DNA of 64,000 bases, from positions 248,001 through 312,000 of the forward strand of contig NZ_SLVF01000008.1 in the NCBI RefSeq assembly GCF_004345365.1, written 5' to 3'. Position 1 is the stretch's first letter, and every line of letters begins with the position of its first letter. A model generated the notes under the pieces. The model worked only from the letters and a program-made list of their open reading frames with translations, had not been told where the DNA came from and searched no databases. Shown here in pieces: positions 41,747 through 54,252 of this stretch. The position numbers and the translations under genes are program-made. Source of the DNA: Kribbella sp. VKM Ac-2568. GTDB lineage: Bacteria; Actinomycetota; Actinomycetes; Propionibacteriales; Kribbellaceae.

Positions 41747-42427
41747 ATGAGCCCTGCCTTGGTACCAGAGCCCGCGCCCGAGTCAGTCCCCGAGACTGCC
41801 CCGGTCGCCAAGGCCGTACCCCGCACAGTGCTGGATGCTTCCGACATTTCCCGGGCACTGACCCGGATCGCGCACGAGATCCTCGAGCGCAACCGCGGTG
41901 CCGACCCCGTGGTCCTGCTGGGTATTCCCACCCGAGGGGTGGGGCTGGCCAGCCGCATCTCCGACCGCATCGCGGCGGTCGAGGGGCGGAGCGTGCCGAC
42001 AGGATCACTCGACGTGACGATGTACCGCGACGACATCGGCCTGAAGCCGGCCCGCGCGCTGGAACACACCGACATCCCGCCGGGTGGCATCGACGGCAAG
42101 GTCGTCGTGCTGGTCGACGACGTGCTGTTCTCCGGCCGCACCATCCGCGCCGCGCTGGACGCGATCGGCGACATCGGCCGCCCGAGGGCGGTCCAACTGG
42201 CCGTGCTGGTCGATCGCGGGCACCGCGAACTGCCCATCCGCGCCGACTACGTCGGCAAGAACCTGCCCACCTCGCTGGTGGAGCGCGTCACGGTCCACCT
42301 GACCGAGTACGACGGCTCCGACGCCGTCCTGATCGCCGACCAGGCCCACCCGGACAAGACCCGCCCCGACAGGACATCGGCTGAGAAGAAGTCCGGCAGC
42401 ACCGACAAGACGGGAGCCTCCGCGTGA
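41747..42427 (+). CDS. pyrR: Bifunctional pyr operon regulator PyrR
   Basis: 226 residues. The PRPP-binding motif VVVLVDDVLFSGRTIRAAL lies near residues 118-136; YRDD of the dimer/RNA-binding surface is at MYRDDIG. It senses UMP and binds the hairpin in its own leader; many homologues also have uracil phosphoribosyltransferase activity. An extra Pro/Ala-rich N-terminus (about 25 residues) and a Lys/Asp-rich C-terminal tail (about 25 residues) extend beyond the Bacillus protein. The stop overlaps pyrB. Confidence 0.95.
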   Translation: MSPALVPEPAPESVPETAPVAKAVPRTVLDASDISRALTRIAHEILERNRGADPVVLLGIPTRGVGLASRISDRIAAVEGRSVPTGSLDVTMYRDDIGLKPARALEHTDIPPGGIDGKVVVLVDDVLFSGRTIRAALDAIGDIGRPRAVQLAVLVDRGHRELPIRADYVGKNLPTSLVERVTVHLTEYDGSDAVLIADQAHPDKTRPDRTSAEKKSGSTDKTGASA

Positions 42428-43374
42428 TGCGGCATCTGCTGAGCGCGGGCGATCTGAGCCGCGACGACGCGCACCTGATCCTGGACACCGCCGAGGAGAT
42501 GCGCTCGCTGGCGGACCGGCCGATCAAGAAGCTGCCGGCACTGCGCGGCCGCACGGTGGTGAACCTCTTCTTCGAGGACTCCACCCGGACCCGGATCTCG
42601 TTCGAGGCGGCCGCCAAGCGGTTGTCCGCCGACGTGATCAACTTCTCCGCCAAGGGCTCGAGCGTGAGCAAGGGCGAGAGCCTGAAGGACACGGCGCTGA
42701 CCCTGCAGGCGATGGGCGCGGACGGTGTCGTCTGCCGTCACGGCTCCTCGGGCGCGCCGCACCTGCTGGCCAACTCCGGCTGGCTGACGGGCGCGGTCGT
42801 GAACGCCGGTGACGGCACTCACGAGCACCCGACCCAGGCGCTGCTCGACGCCTTCACCATGCGACGCCACCTCGGCTCGCTCGAGGGCCGCCGGATCACC
42901 ATCGTCGGCGACGTCCTGCACAGCCGGGTGGCCCGGTCGAACGTGCTGCTGCTCTCGACCCTCGGTGCCGACGTCACCGTGGTGGCGCCCCCGACGCTGC
43001 TCCCGGTCGACATGACCACCTGGCCCTGCGAGACGTCGTACGACCTGGACGCGGCGCTGGCCAAGAGCGACGCGGTGATGATGCTGCGAGTCCAGCGCGA
43101 GCGGATGAACGACGCGTTCTTCCCCAGCGCCCGCGAGTACACCCGCCGCTACGGCCTGGACGTGCACCGGATGGCGCAACTGCCGGACGAGGCGATCGTG
43201 CTGCACCCCGGCCCGATGAACCGTGGCATGGAGATCAGCGCCGAGGTCGCCGACTCGACCCGCTCGGTGATCGTCGAGCAGGTCACCAATGGCGTCGCGA
43301 TCCGGATGGCCGTGCTCTACCTGCTGCTCTCAGGAACGTCCGAAACACCGAACACCGAGGAGACCACCGCGTGA
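42424..43374 (+). CDS. pyrB: Aspartate carbamoyltransferase catalytic subunit
   Basis: 316 residues (GTG 42424; ATG 42427 also possible). The carbamoyl-phosphate loop FFEDSTRTRISFE, HPTQALLDAF and the C-terminal LHPGPMNRGMEI are canonical. It commits carbamoyl phosphate to pyrimidine synthesis. No pyrI regulatory chain is present. The stop overlaps the start of a 27-codon ORF that runs to the pyrC start. Confidence 0.96.
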   Translation: MMRHLLSAGDLSRDDAHLILDTAEEMRSLADRPIKKLPALRGRTVVNLFFEDSTRTRISFEAAAKRLSADVINFSAKGSSVSKGESLKDTALTLQAMGADGVVCRHGSSGAPHLLANSGWLTGAVVNAGDGTHEHPTQALLDAFTMRRHLGSLEGRRITIVGDVLHSRVARSNVLLLSTLGADVTVVAPPTLLPVDMTTWPCETSYDLDAALAKSDAVMMLRVQRERMNDAFFPSAREYTRRYGLDVHRMAQLPDEAIVLHPGPMNRGMEISAEVADSTRSVIVEQVTNGVAIRMAVLYLLLSGTSETPNTEETTA

Positions 43375-43454
43375 GCGAGCGTAGCGAGGTCACCATCCAA
43401 CACAGTCCGTCTTGCGCCTCATCGGCGCCCGGAGCGAAGCGAGGACGTCGATGA
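43371..43454 (+). CDS. Possible 27-residue coupling ORF between pyrB and pyrC
   Basis: GTG 43371 overlaps the pyrB stop (GTGA) and, after 27 codons starting VSERSEVTIQHSP, its TGA (43452-43454) overlaps the pyrC ATG (ATGA). It could carry ribosomes across the 76-bp gap between pyrB and pyrC. The DNA contains related units, GAGCGAGCGTAGCGAG and GGAGCGAAGCGAGG, that look like an interspersed repeat, so it may be a non-coding insertion. Confidence 0.3.
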   Translation: MSERSEVTIQHSPSCASSAPGAKRGRR

Positions 43455-44746
43455 GCTCGTACCTGATCACCGGAGCGAGCATCGTCGGCGGTGAGGTGGC
43501 GGACCTGCTGATCGACAACGGCGAGATCGTCGCCATCGGCAACGATCTGGACGCGCCGGCCGATGCCACCACGATCGACGGCACCGGCAAGATCGCGCTC
43601 CCCGGTCTGGTCGACCTGCACACCCACCTGCGTGAGCCCGGTCGCGAGGACGCCGAGACCGTACTCACCGGCACCCGGGCCGCGGCGCTGGGCGGGTTCA
43701 CCGCCGTGTTCGCGATGGCCAACACCGAACCGGTCGCCGACACCGCCGGCGTCGTCGAGCAGGTCTGGCGCCTCGGTCGCGAAGCCGGGTACGCCGACGT
43801 CTACCCGATCGGCGCGGTCACGGTCGGCCGGCAGGGGACGCAGCTCGCGGAACTGGGCGCGATGGCGGAATCGGCGGCCCGGGTGCGAGTGTTCTCCGAC
43901 GACGGCGACTGCGTCTGGGATGCCGCCCTGATGCGGCGCGCGCTCGAGTACGTGAAGGCCTTCGGAGGCACGATCGCCCAGCACGCGCAGGAGCCCCGGC
44001 TCACCCAGGGCGCCCAGATGAACGAGGGAGCGCTCTCCGGTGTTCTCGGCCTGACCGGCTGGCCGAGTGTGGCCGAGGAGTCGATCATCGCGCGCGACAT
44101 CCTGCTGAACGCGCACGTCGGGTCCAAGCTGCACATCTGCCACCTGTCCACCAAGGGCTCGGTCGAGATCGTCCGGGCCGCGAAGCGCCGGGGGCTCGAG
44201 GTCACCGCCGAGGTGACGCCGCACCACCTGCTGCTGACCGAGGACAAGGTCGAGTCGTACAACCCGGTCTACAAGGTGAACCCGCCGCTGCGAACCAAGG
44301 AGGACGTCGAGGCGGTCCGCGAGGGGCTGGCCGACGGGACGATCGACATCGTGGCCACCGACCACGCGCCGCACCCGGTCGAGGACAAGGACTGCGAGTG
44401 GAGCGCGGCGGCGTTCGGGATGACCGGGCTGGAGACCGCACTCTCGGTGGTCCAGCACGCGATGATCGACACCAAGCTGATGACGTGGGCGGACCTCGCC
44501 GACCGGATGAGCTACCGCCCGGCCGCGATCGGCCAGGTCAGCGGCGAGCACGGACAGCCGCTGGCAGCGGGCGCGCCCGCCAACCTGGTCCTGGTCGACC
44601 CGGCCGGTGAGCGCACCGTGGTACCGAGTGAAACGGCTTCGTTGTCGCGGAACACGCCTTTCGACGGGATGACGTTGCCCGGTCGCGTCGTCGCGACCTT
44701 CCTCCGCGGGAAGCCGACCGTGTTGGACGGGAAGCTGACCCGGTGA
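43451..44746 (+). CDS. pyrC: Dihydroorotase
   Basis: 431 residues, class I type. The metal-binding DLHTHLREPG, the later His ligands (AQHAQEP, ICHLS) and the catalytic Asp in VATDHAPHP are visible. It closes carbamoyl aspartate to dihydroorotate. ATG 43451 has GAGGA at 43441-43445 and matches the family start; an in-frame upstream reading from 43412 is less likely. It overlaps the next gene by 4 bp. Confidence 0.96.
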   Translation: MSSYLITGASIVGGEVADLLIDNGEIVAIGNDLDAPADATTIDGTGKIALPGLVDLHTHLREPGREDAETVLTGTRAAALGGFTAVFAMANTEPVADTAGVVEQVWRLGREAGYADVYPIGAVTVGRQGTQLAELGAMAESAARVRVFSDDGDCVWDAALMRRALEYVKAFGGTIAQHAQEPRLTQGAQMNEGALSGVLGLTGWPSVAEESIIARDILLNAHVGSKLHICHLSTKGSVEIVRAAKRRGLEVTAEVTPHHLLLTEDKVESYNPVYKVNPPLRTKEDVEAVREGLADGTIDIVATDHAPHPVEDKDCEWSAAAFGMTGLETALSVVQHAMIDTKLMTWADLADRMSYRPAAIGQVSGEHGQPLAAGAPANLVLVDPAGERTVVPSETASLSRNTPFDGMTLPGRVVATFLRGKPTVLDGKLTR

Positions 44747-45231
44747 AGACGGTTCTGGGCATCGTCGGCACCTTGCTGGTGATCGGCGCGGGCTGGTTCG
44801 GCATGTACCGCGGCTGGCGCAACCGCCAGCAGCGGCAGGCCGATCTGGCCCCGCTCCCGGCCGTCCCGGCCGACGTCAAAGGCACCAAGACAGAGGGCGT
44901 GTACGTCGCGACGACGACGGCAGGCGACTGGATGGACCGGATCGCCGTGCACGAGCTCGGAGTCCGCAGTACGGCGGACCTGGCCGTCAGTGAGGCCGGC
45001 CTGATCTTCCACCGGCAGGGCGCGGCGGATGTCTTCATCCCGGCCGGCCACCTGACCGGGGTCCGGACCGACCGCGGCATCGCCGGGAAGGTGACCGCCG
45101 AGGCGTCCGGTCTCGTGGTGGTCACCTGGACCCACGACGGCCACGAGCTCGACACCGGCTTCCGGCCCCGCCGCAAGGCCGACACCGCCCCCTTGACCGA
45201 TTCCATCTCGATCCTGATCGGAGCCGAGTAA
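44743..45231 (+). CDS. PH-like domain membrane protein of the pyr operon
   Basis: 162 residues: one N-terminal transmembrane helix (VLGIVGTLLVIGAGWFGMY) and a beta-rich cytoplasmic domain (GVYVATTTAGDWMDRIAVHE, LTGVRTDRGIAGKV). Actinobacterial pyr operons have such a gene between pyrC and carA (Rv1382-like in mycobacteria). Function unknown. GTG 44743 overlaps pyrC; the gene abuts carA directly. Confidence 0.8.
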   Translation: MKTVLGIVGTLLVIGAGWFGMYRGWRNRQQRQADLAPLPAVPADVKGTKTEGVYVATTTAGDWMDRIAVHELGVRSTADLAVSEAGLIFHRQGAADVFIPAGHLTGVRTDRGIAGKVTAEASGLVVVTWTHDGHELDTGFRPRRKADTAPLTDSISILIGAE

Positions 45232-46376
45232 ATGAGCCAGGCAGCTTCCACAGCCGCCCTGCTGGTCCTCGAGGACGGCCGCGCCTTCGCCGGTACGTCG
45301 TACGGGGCGACCGGCGAGACCTTCGGCGAGGCGGTGTTCACCACCGGCATGACCGGCTACCAGGAGACGCTGACCGACCCGTCGTACCACCGCCAGATCG
45401 TCACCCAGACCGCGCCGCACATCGGCAACACCGGGGTGAACGACGAGGATGACGAGTCCCACCGGATCTGGGTCGCCGGGTACGTCGTCCGCGACCCCGC
45501 CCGGGTGCCGTCGAACTGGCGCGCCAAGCGAACCCTCGACGACCAGCTGAAGGCGCAGGGCATCGTCGGGATCTCCGGCATCGACACCCGCGCCCTGACC
45601 CGCCACCTGCGCGAGCGCGGCGCGATGCGGGCCGGCATCTCCACCGAGATCCTGGACCCCGCGGCGCTGCTGGCCAAGGTGCTCGAGCAGCCGCCGATGG
45701 TCGGCGCCGACCTGGCCTCCGAAGTCACCGCCGCCGAGGCGTACGTCGTGCCGGCCGAGGGGGAGAAGCGCTTCACGGTCGTCGCGCTCGACCTCGGGAT
45801 CAAGTCGATGACGCCGAAGCGGATGGCCGAGAGGGGGATCGAGGTCCACGTGCTGCCGGCCACCGCGACGCTGGAGGAGGTGCTGGCGGTGAACCCGGAC
45901 GGCATCTTCATGAGCAACGGCCCGGGCGACCCGGAGACCACCGAGCACCCGACCACCCTGCTCAAACAACTCCTGGAGCAGAACAAGCCGTACTTCGGCA
46001 TCTGCTTCGGCAACCAGGTCTTCGGCCGGGCTCTCGGGCTCGGCACCTTCAAGCTGAAGTACGGCCACCGCGGCATCAACCAGCCGGTGCTCGACCGGGC
46101 CACCGGCAAGGTCGAGATCACCGCGCAGAACCACGGGTTCGCTGTGGACGCGCCGATCGACGAGAAGGTCGAGACGCCGTACGGGACCGCCGAGGTCAGC
46201 CACGTCTCGCTCAACGACAACGTGGTCGAGGGTCTGAAGCTGACCGGGCGCGACGGACGGGTGCTGGCCTTCTCGGTCCAGTACCACCCGGAGGCCGCGG
46301 CCGGTCCGCACGACTCGGCCTACCTCTTCGACCGCTTCGTAGAACTGATGGCTTCGACTTCTGAGAGGGCCAGCTG

Positions 46377-46377
<1 letters not shown>
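45232..46377 (+). CDS. carA: Carbamoyl-phosphate synthase small chain
   Basis: 381 residues. N-terminal CarA domain, then a class I glutamine amidotransferase with the catalytic Cys in FGICFGNQVFGRALG and the His/Glu in VQYHPEAAAGP. It supplies ammonia from glutamine to CarB. A neighbouring YxGxxxG-type loop (GYQETLTDPSYHRQIV) is typical. The last base of its stop is the first base of the carB ATG. Confidence 0.96.
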
Positions 46378-49754
<3,377 letters not shown>

Positions 49755-49759
49755 GCGGC

Positions 49760-50818
49760 GTGTACCGGAAGGTGATCAGGCCGGTCCTGTACCGCCTTGG
49801 CAAGGGAGATGCCGAGGTCGCGCACGAGCAGACCTTGCACGGGCTGCGCCGGCTGAGCCGCGTTCCGGGCGTGGTGAGCGCTCTCTCGCGTTCCTACGGT
49901 TCTCTGCCTGCCGGGCTCGAGCGGACGGTCTTCGGTGTCCGTTTCCCGAGCCCGGTCGGGCTGGCCGCCGGCATGGACAAGAACGGTGTCGCCCTGCCGG
50001 CCTGGCGGGCCCTCGGGTTCGGGTTCGTCGAGGTCGGCACGGTGACGGCTCACGCTCAGCCGGGCAACGAGAAGCCGCGGTTGTTCCGGTTGGTCGAGAG
50101 CGAGGCCGTGATCAACCGGATGGGCTTCAACAACCTCGGCTCGGCGGCGCTGGCCGACCGGCTGGCGCAGTACGGCGATCTCGGGTACCCGCTCGGGGTC
50201 AGCATCGGGAAGTCGAAGGTGACGCCGCTCGAGGACGCGGTGGAGGACTACGTCACGTCGCTGCGGCGGCTGTACCGCTTCGGCGACTACTTCGCGGTCA
50301 ACGTGAGCTCGCCGAACACGCCGGGATTGCGCTCTCTGCAGGACTCCGGGCACCTCCGGGAACTGATCACGGCCCTGCACGACGAGGCTGAGTCGCTGAG
50401 TTCCGGTGGTCGCGGGCCGAAGCCGATCCTGGTGAAGATCGCGCCCGACCTGACCGAGCAGGCGATCGACGAACTGCTCGGTGTCTGCACGGACGTCGGC
50501 GTGGCCGGGATCATCGCGACCAACACCACCATCGGCCGGGGCGGGCTCGCGCCGGCCGACGAGCGGCTGGCGGGGGAGGCCGGCGGTCTGTCCGGTCGTC
50601 CGCTGACCGAGATCTCCGCCAAGACCGTGGCCCACATCAACGCCGAGACCGGGGGAGCGCTGCCGATCATCGGCGTCGGCGGCATCCTCGATCCGTCCGA
50701 CGCGGCCCGCCTGCTCGACGCCGGCGCCAGCCTCGTCCAGATCTACACCGGCCTGATCTACCGCGGACCGGGCCTGATCCGCCGGACCAACCGCCACCTG
50801 GCCGGCCAGAGCCGATGA
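49760..50818 (+). CDS. pyrD: Dihydroorotate dehydrogenase, quinone-dependent (class 2)
   Basis: 352 residues. The N-terminal amphipathic helices (VLYRLGKGDAEVAHEQTLHG) that dip into the membrane mark class 2. FMN site: PVGLAAGMDKNGVALPA, catalytic Ser in NVSSPNTPGLR, and GVGGILDPSDAARLL plus QIYTGLIYRGPGL at the C-terminus. It passes electrons to menaquinone. The GTG 49760 start follows carB closely. Confidence 0.95.
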   Translation: MYRKVIRPVLYRLGKGDAEVAHEQTLHGLRRLSRVPGVVSALSRSYGSLPAGLERTVFGVRFPSPVGLAAGMDKNGVALPAWRALGFGFVEVGTVTAHAQPGNEKPRLFRLVESEAVINRMGFNNLGSAALADRLAQYGDLGYPLGVSIGKSKVTPLEDAVEDYVTSLRRLYRFGDYFAVNVSSPNTPGLRSLQDSGHLRELITALHDEAESLSSGGRGPKPILVKIAPDLTEQAIDELLGVCTDVGVAGIIATNTTIGRGGLAPADERLAGEAGGLSGRPLTEISAKTVAHINAETGGALPIIGVGGILDPSDAARLLDAGASLVQIYTGLIYRGPGLIRRTNRHLAGQSR

Positions 50819-50862
50819 CTTCTTTGAGCTTGAGGACTTCGATGAGAGAGCGAGAACGCCCC

Positions 50863-51699
50863 ATGAGCAGCCAGCCCTTCGGAACCCGGCTCCGGGCCGC
50901 GATGACCGAGCGCGGCCCCCTCTGCGTCGGGATCGACCCGCACGCGCACCTGCTGGAGGCGTGGGGCCTGCCGGACGACCCCGACGGCCTCGCCTCGTTC
51001 ACGTACGGCGTGGTCGACGCACTCGCCGAACAGGTCGCCGTGTTCAAGCCGCAGTCAGCGTTCTTCGAGCGCTTCGGGTCGGCCGGCATCGCAGTACTGG
51101 AGCAGGCGACGATCCGCCTGCGCGAGGCCGGTGCGTTGGTGATCATCGACGCCAAACGGGGTGACATCGGCTCGACCATGTCCGGTTACGCATCGGCCTA
51201 CCTGTCCGAGAAGGCGCCGCTCGCGTGCGACGCGCTGACGGTCAGCCCGTACCTCGGGTTCGGCTCGCTCCAGCCCGCGATCGACGAGGCCCGCGAGGCC
51301 GGCGCCGGTCTGTTCGTGCTGGCGCTGACCTCGAACCCGGAAGGCCCGCAGTTCCAGTCCGCCCGTACTGCGGCCGGGCCGACCGTGGCCGGGGCGGTTC
51401 TCGACGGGCTGCGCGAGCTGAACGCCGAGGCGGACGACCTGGGCTCCTTCGGTGCCGTGGTGGGCGCCACGATCCAGCCGACCGATGAGAACCTCGACAT
51501 CCGTGGCCCGCTGCTCGCCCCCGGCCTCGGTGCCCAGGGAGCCACGCCCGCAAGCCTGTCGAAGGTCTTCGGCACCGCGGTCCGCAACGTCGTACCGTCA
51601 AGCTCCCGCGAGATCCTCGGCGCCGGCCCCGACCCGGTGGCCCTCCGAGACGCCGCTGCCCGCTCCAACGACGCCTTCCGGACGGTCCTCGGCTACTGA
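50863..51699 (+). CDS. pyrF: Orotidine 5'-phosphate decarboxylase
   Basis: 278 residues, the actinobacterial type 2 form: PLCVGIDPHAHLLEAWGL, FKPQSAFFERFGSAG, the catalytic IIDAKRGDIGSTM (Asp-x-Lys-x-x-Asp) and LAPGLGAQGATP. It makes UMP. The start is uncertain: ATG 50863 fits the family start (QPFGTRLRAAM), but in-frame ATG 50842 has TGAGGA at 50831-50836 and ATG 50815 overlaps the pyrD stop. It ends by overlapping the convergent LysR gene by 7 bp. pyrE is not in the window. Confidence 0.95.
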   Translation: MSSQPFGTRLRAAMTERGPLCVGIDPHAHLLEAWGLPDDPDGLASFTYGVVDALAEQVAVFKPQSAFFERFGSAGIAVLEQATIRLREAGALVIIDAKRGDIGSTMSGYASAYLSEKAPLACDALTVSPYLGFGSLQPAIDEAREAGAGLFVLALTSNPEGPQFQSARTAAGPTVAGAVLDGLRELNAEADDLGSFGAVVGATIQPTDENLDIRGPLLAPGLGAQGATPASLSKVFGTAVRNVVPSSSREILGAGPDPVALRDAAARSNDAFRTVLGY

Positions 51700-52547
51700 T
51701 CGTTGTAGAGCTCTGTGAGCAGAGCTACGGCTGCCTGGGTGGCGGGGTGTGGGTCGTGGCGGCGCCACGCCAGGTGGACCTCGACCAGGGGAGCGTCGCG
51801 GACGGGGCGGTAGACGATGCCGTCCCGCCGGTACTGCGTGACGGTGGCTTGCGGGGTCAGGCCGACGTACCGGCCGGTGGCGATCGCGGCCAGCCAGTCG
51901 TCGATGTCCTGGGTGTACTCCAGTTGCGGCCGCGAGCCTTCCGGCCAGAGGTCGGTCGTGGTCGTCCCGGTCCGGCGATCCACCAGCAGGGTGCGTTTCC
52001 GTAGCTCGTCCATGGTGATCGAGCGACGCCGCTTCCAGGGGTCGTCCGCGGCCATCGCGCAGTACCGGCGTTCGTCCGCGATCTTGGCGTGCGCGAACCG
52101 CTGGCTGTCGATCGGCGTCCGGACGACAGCCAGATCGCACAGCCCTTCCGCCAGCCCGCCGGTGGTCGTGTTGGTGCGGACCAGATGCAACTCGACGTCC
52201 GGGTAGAGCGCGGCCCACCGTCGCTGGAACTCACCCGTGTGCTGCCCCATCGCCGACCACGCATGCCCGATCCGCAACCGCGTATGTCCGGTCGTCGCCT
52301 CCCGCACCAGATCGTCTGCCTCGGCCAGCAGATGCCTGGCCCGCGCCAGCACCTGTACGCCGGCTGTGGTCGGGCTGATGGTCCGGCTGGTCCGATGCAG
52401 CACACGCACCCCGAGAACCTGCTCGAGACCGAGCAACGTCCGCGACACCGCCGCCTGCGAGATCCCCAGCTCGATCGCGGCGTCGGTGAAGGTGCCCGAG
52501 TCCACGATCGCCACCAGGCACCGCAACTGCCGCAGCTCGAGATCCAT
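51693..52547 (-). CDS. LysR family transcriptional regulator
   Basis: 284 residues. The N-terminal winged helix reads LRQLRCLVAIVDSGTFTDAA, IELGISQAAVSRTLLGLEQV, LGVRVLHRTSRTISPTTAG; a periplasmic-binding-protein-like effector domain follows. ATG 52547 is chosen because TACGCT lies 6 nt upstream. It is divergent from an EamA transporter, its likely target. Confidence 0.92.
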   Translation of the reverse strand: MDLELRQLRCLVAIVDSGTFTDAAIELGISQAAVSRTLLGLEQVLGVRVLHRTSRTISPTTAGVQVLARARHLLAEADDLVREATTGHTRLRIGHAWSAMGQHTGEFQRRWAALYPDVELHLVRTNTTTGGLAEGLCDLAVVRTPIDSQRFAHAKIADERRYCAMAADDPWKRRRSITMDELRKRTLLVDRRTGTTTTDLWPEGSRPQLEYTQDIDDWLAAIATGRYVGLTPQATVTQYRRDGIVYRPVRDAPLVEVHLAWRRHDPHPATQAAVALLTELYNDQ

Positions 52548-52553
52548 GACTTC

Positions 52554-52559
52554 AGCGTA
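52554..52559 (-). promoter_or_regulatory. -10 element of a leaderless promoter for the LysR gene
   Basis: On the minus strand TACGCT is followed by GAAGTC and ATG 52547. The same hexamer and spacing occurs at the MarR and ADP-ribosylglycohydrolase genes. Confidence 0.5.
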
Positions 52560-52615
52560 TAGATCCCCTCGTCGATGCATTTTGCGGATAGTTGGCACCA
52601 GCGCAGCCTCGAACC

Positions 52616-53530
52616 ATGACAACCGCCAGTCATACCCACGAAACGCCGGCAACAGCCGACCCTCAGCCCGCGCTGGGCGTGCTGATGATGTTGGGGAGCG
52701 GGCTTTCCAATCAGGTCGGGGCGGCCATGGGAGCCCTCGCGTTCCCGGTGATCGGGCCGGTGGGTGTGGTGGCGGTGCGGCAGTTGGTGGCCGGGCTGTT
52801 GCTGGTGGCTGTCGGGCGGCCCCGGTTGCGGGAGTTCACGGCGCGCCAGTGGTGGCCGGTGCTCGGGCTGGCGATGGTGTTCGCGACGATGAACCTGTCG
52901 CTGTACACGGCCATCGACCGGATCGGGCTCGGCCTGGCGGTGACATTGGAGTTCGTCGGGCCGCTGACGGTGGCGCTGGTGGGCTCGAGGCGGATGATCG
53001 ACCTGGTCTGTGCGCTCGCCGCCGGGCCGGCGGTGGTGGTGCTCACCCGTCCGCAGGCGAGCACTGACTATCTGGGTGTCGGGCTGGCGCTGGTGGCGGC
53101 GGTCTGTTGGGGCTGCTACATCCTGCTCAACCGCACGTTGGGACAGCGGGTCCCGGGAGCCCAAGGGTCGGCCGCGGCGGCCGCTGTGTCGGCGCTTGCC
53201 TACCTCCCGGTCGGAGTCTTCGTGCTGTGGCACCGTCCGCCGACGGTCGCGGCGATCGGATACGCGCTCGCAGCCGGACTGCTGTCGTCGGCTGTTCCGT
53301 TCCTGGTGGACCTCCTGGCGCTGCGCACGGTTCCGGCGCAGTTGTTCGGGGTCTTCATGAGTGTGAACCCGGTACTGGCTGCCCTGGTCGGACTGCTGGT
53401 GCTCGGTCAGCGGCTCGATCACCTCGACTGGTTCGCCATCACCGTGATCGTCGCGGCGAACGCCGTCGCCGCGGGGACGGCCGGCCGACGCGCCAGATCG
53501 GTGCGTGCTGCCGTGGCGAACGGCGGCTGA
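52616..53530 (+). CDS. EamA/DMT family transporter (RhtA-like)
   Basis: 304 residues with ten transmembrane helices and two EamA repeats; the second ends in LFGVFMSVNPVLAALVGLLV and LGQRLDHLDWFAITVIVAAN, typical of amino-acid or metabolite exporters of the RhtA kind. ATG 52616 is used, with the hydrophobic part beginning near residue 22. It is divergent from the LysR regulator across a 68-bp gap, so it is probably controlled by it. Substrate unknown. Confidence 0.88.
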   Translation: MTTASHTHETPATADPQPALGVLMMLGSGLSNQVGAAMGALAFPVIGPVGVVAVRQLVAGLLLVAVGRPRLREFTARQWWPVLGLAMVFATMNLSLYTAIDRIGLGLAVTLEFVGPLTVALVGSRRMIDLVCALAAGPAVVVLTRPQASTDYLGVGLALVAAVCWGCYILLNRTLGQRVPGAQGSAAAAAVSALAYLPVGVFVLWHRPPTVAAIGYALAAGLLSSAVPFLVDLLALRTVPAQLFGVFMSVNPVLAALVGLLVLGQRLDHLDWFAITVIVAANAVAAGTAGRRARSVRAAVANGG

Positions 53531-53618
53531 CGCGAGAGGTTACGGGCTGGTTCCAACCAGGTCGTGCGACGTTGTTCACGGTGTGGGGTGCGCGGTGCTG
53601 ACCCCGGTGTTCGGAAGG

Positions 53619-53656
53619 GTTGCCGTGACGGGAGGCGAACGGCTTCCCGCGGCAAC
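53619..53656 (+). promoter_or_regulatory. Two-tier RNA hairpin upstream of the first lipoprotein gene
   Basis: GTTGCCG (53619-53625) pairs with CGGCAAC (53650-53656), enclosing GGGAGGC (53630-53636) paired with GCTTCCC (53642-53648). It ends 13 nt before the ATG and may be a terminator for the EamA gene or a leader element. Confidence 0.4.
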
Positions 53657-53669
53657 AGATGGGACTGGA

Positions 53670-54038
53670 ATGCGTAAGGTTGCGGCCCTCGCGGCGGTAG
53701 TGACATTGAGCGTCGGCACTTTGACGGCGTGCTCGGGTGGCGACTACTGCAGCGAACTGCAGAACTATGCCGAGGCGGTCAAGAACGCCGACATCAAGGA
53801 CTCCGAGACCGTCGACAAGATCCGCGCCGAGTCCGGCAAGCTGTCCAAGTCGGCGCCTGACGACCTGAAGGACGACTGGAAGGTCGTGACGGACTTCCTC
53901 GACAAGGCGAAGGACGCGAACGGCGACCAGGCCAAGCTGGCCGAGCTGGCCAAGAACGAGGGCCAGAAGATGGGGACCGCCTCCGAGGCGATCGCCAAGC
54001 AGGCGAAGGACACCTGCAAGGTCAGCATCGAGAACTGA
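53670..54038 (+). CDS. Small secreted lipoprotein
   Basis: 122 residues. A lipoprotein signal peptide (AALAAVVTLSVGTLTAC, Cys near residue 21) is followed by a highly charged helical domain (CSELQNYAEAVKNADI, LAELAKNEGQKMGT). Two Cys (CSEL and TCKVS at the end) could form a disulfide. The lipoprotein at 54253 has the same layout (LTAC lipobox, YC near the mature N-terminus, SAP-E/D-KDDW and a C-terminal SCKV), so the two are paralogues. Function unknown. Confidence 0.8.
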   Translation: MRKVAALAAVVTLSVGTLTACSGGDYCSELQNYAEAVKNADIKDSETVDKIRAESGKLSKSAPDDLKDDWKVVTDFLDKAKDANGDQAKLAELAKNEGQKMGTASEAIAKQAKDTCKVSIEN

Positions 54039-54050
54039 CCCCGCCCGCTC

Positions 54051-54083
54051 CGGCCCGCGCCCCCGTACCCCGGGCGCGGGCCG
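54051..54083 (+). terminator. Terminator after the first lipoprotein gene
   Basis: A perfect 12-bp GC stem (54051-54062 with 54072-54083) with a 9-nt loop starts 13 nt after the stop. The remaining 54084-54252 holds no gene; it is the upstream region of the second lipoprotein. Confidence 0.65.
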
Positions 54084-54252
54084 GGCCACGTTCGGAGTAC
54101 AGGTGTCGACTCTCGGGGACAGGTGGGATGAGAGGTGCGGGCTTTCACCGAGCGTGGCGAAAAGGTGGGTTTTCGGTTGGTTTGGTGACGGCCGGTAGCG
54201 TCTGCGGCAACACCCCCGAGGACCACTCGAGACCCCCGAGGATGAGGAACAG

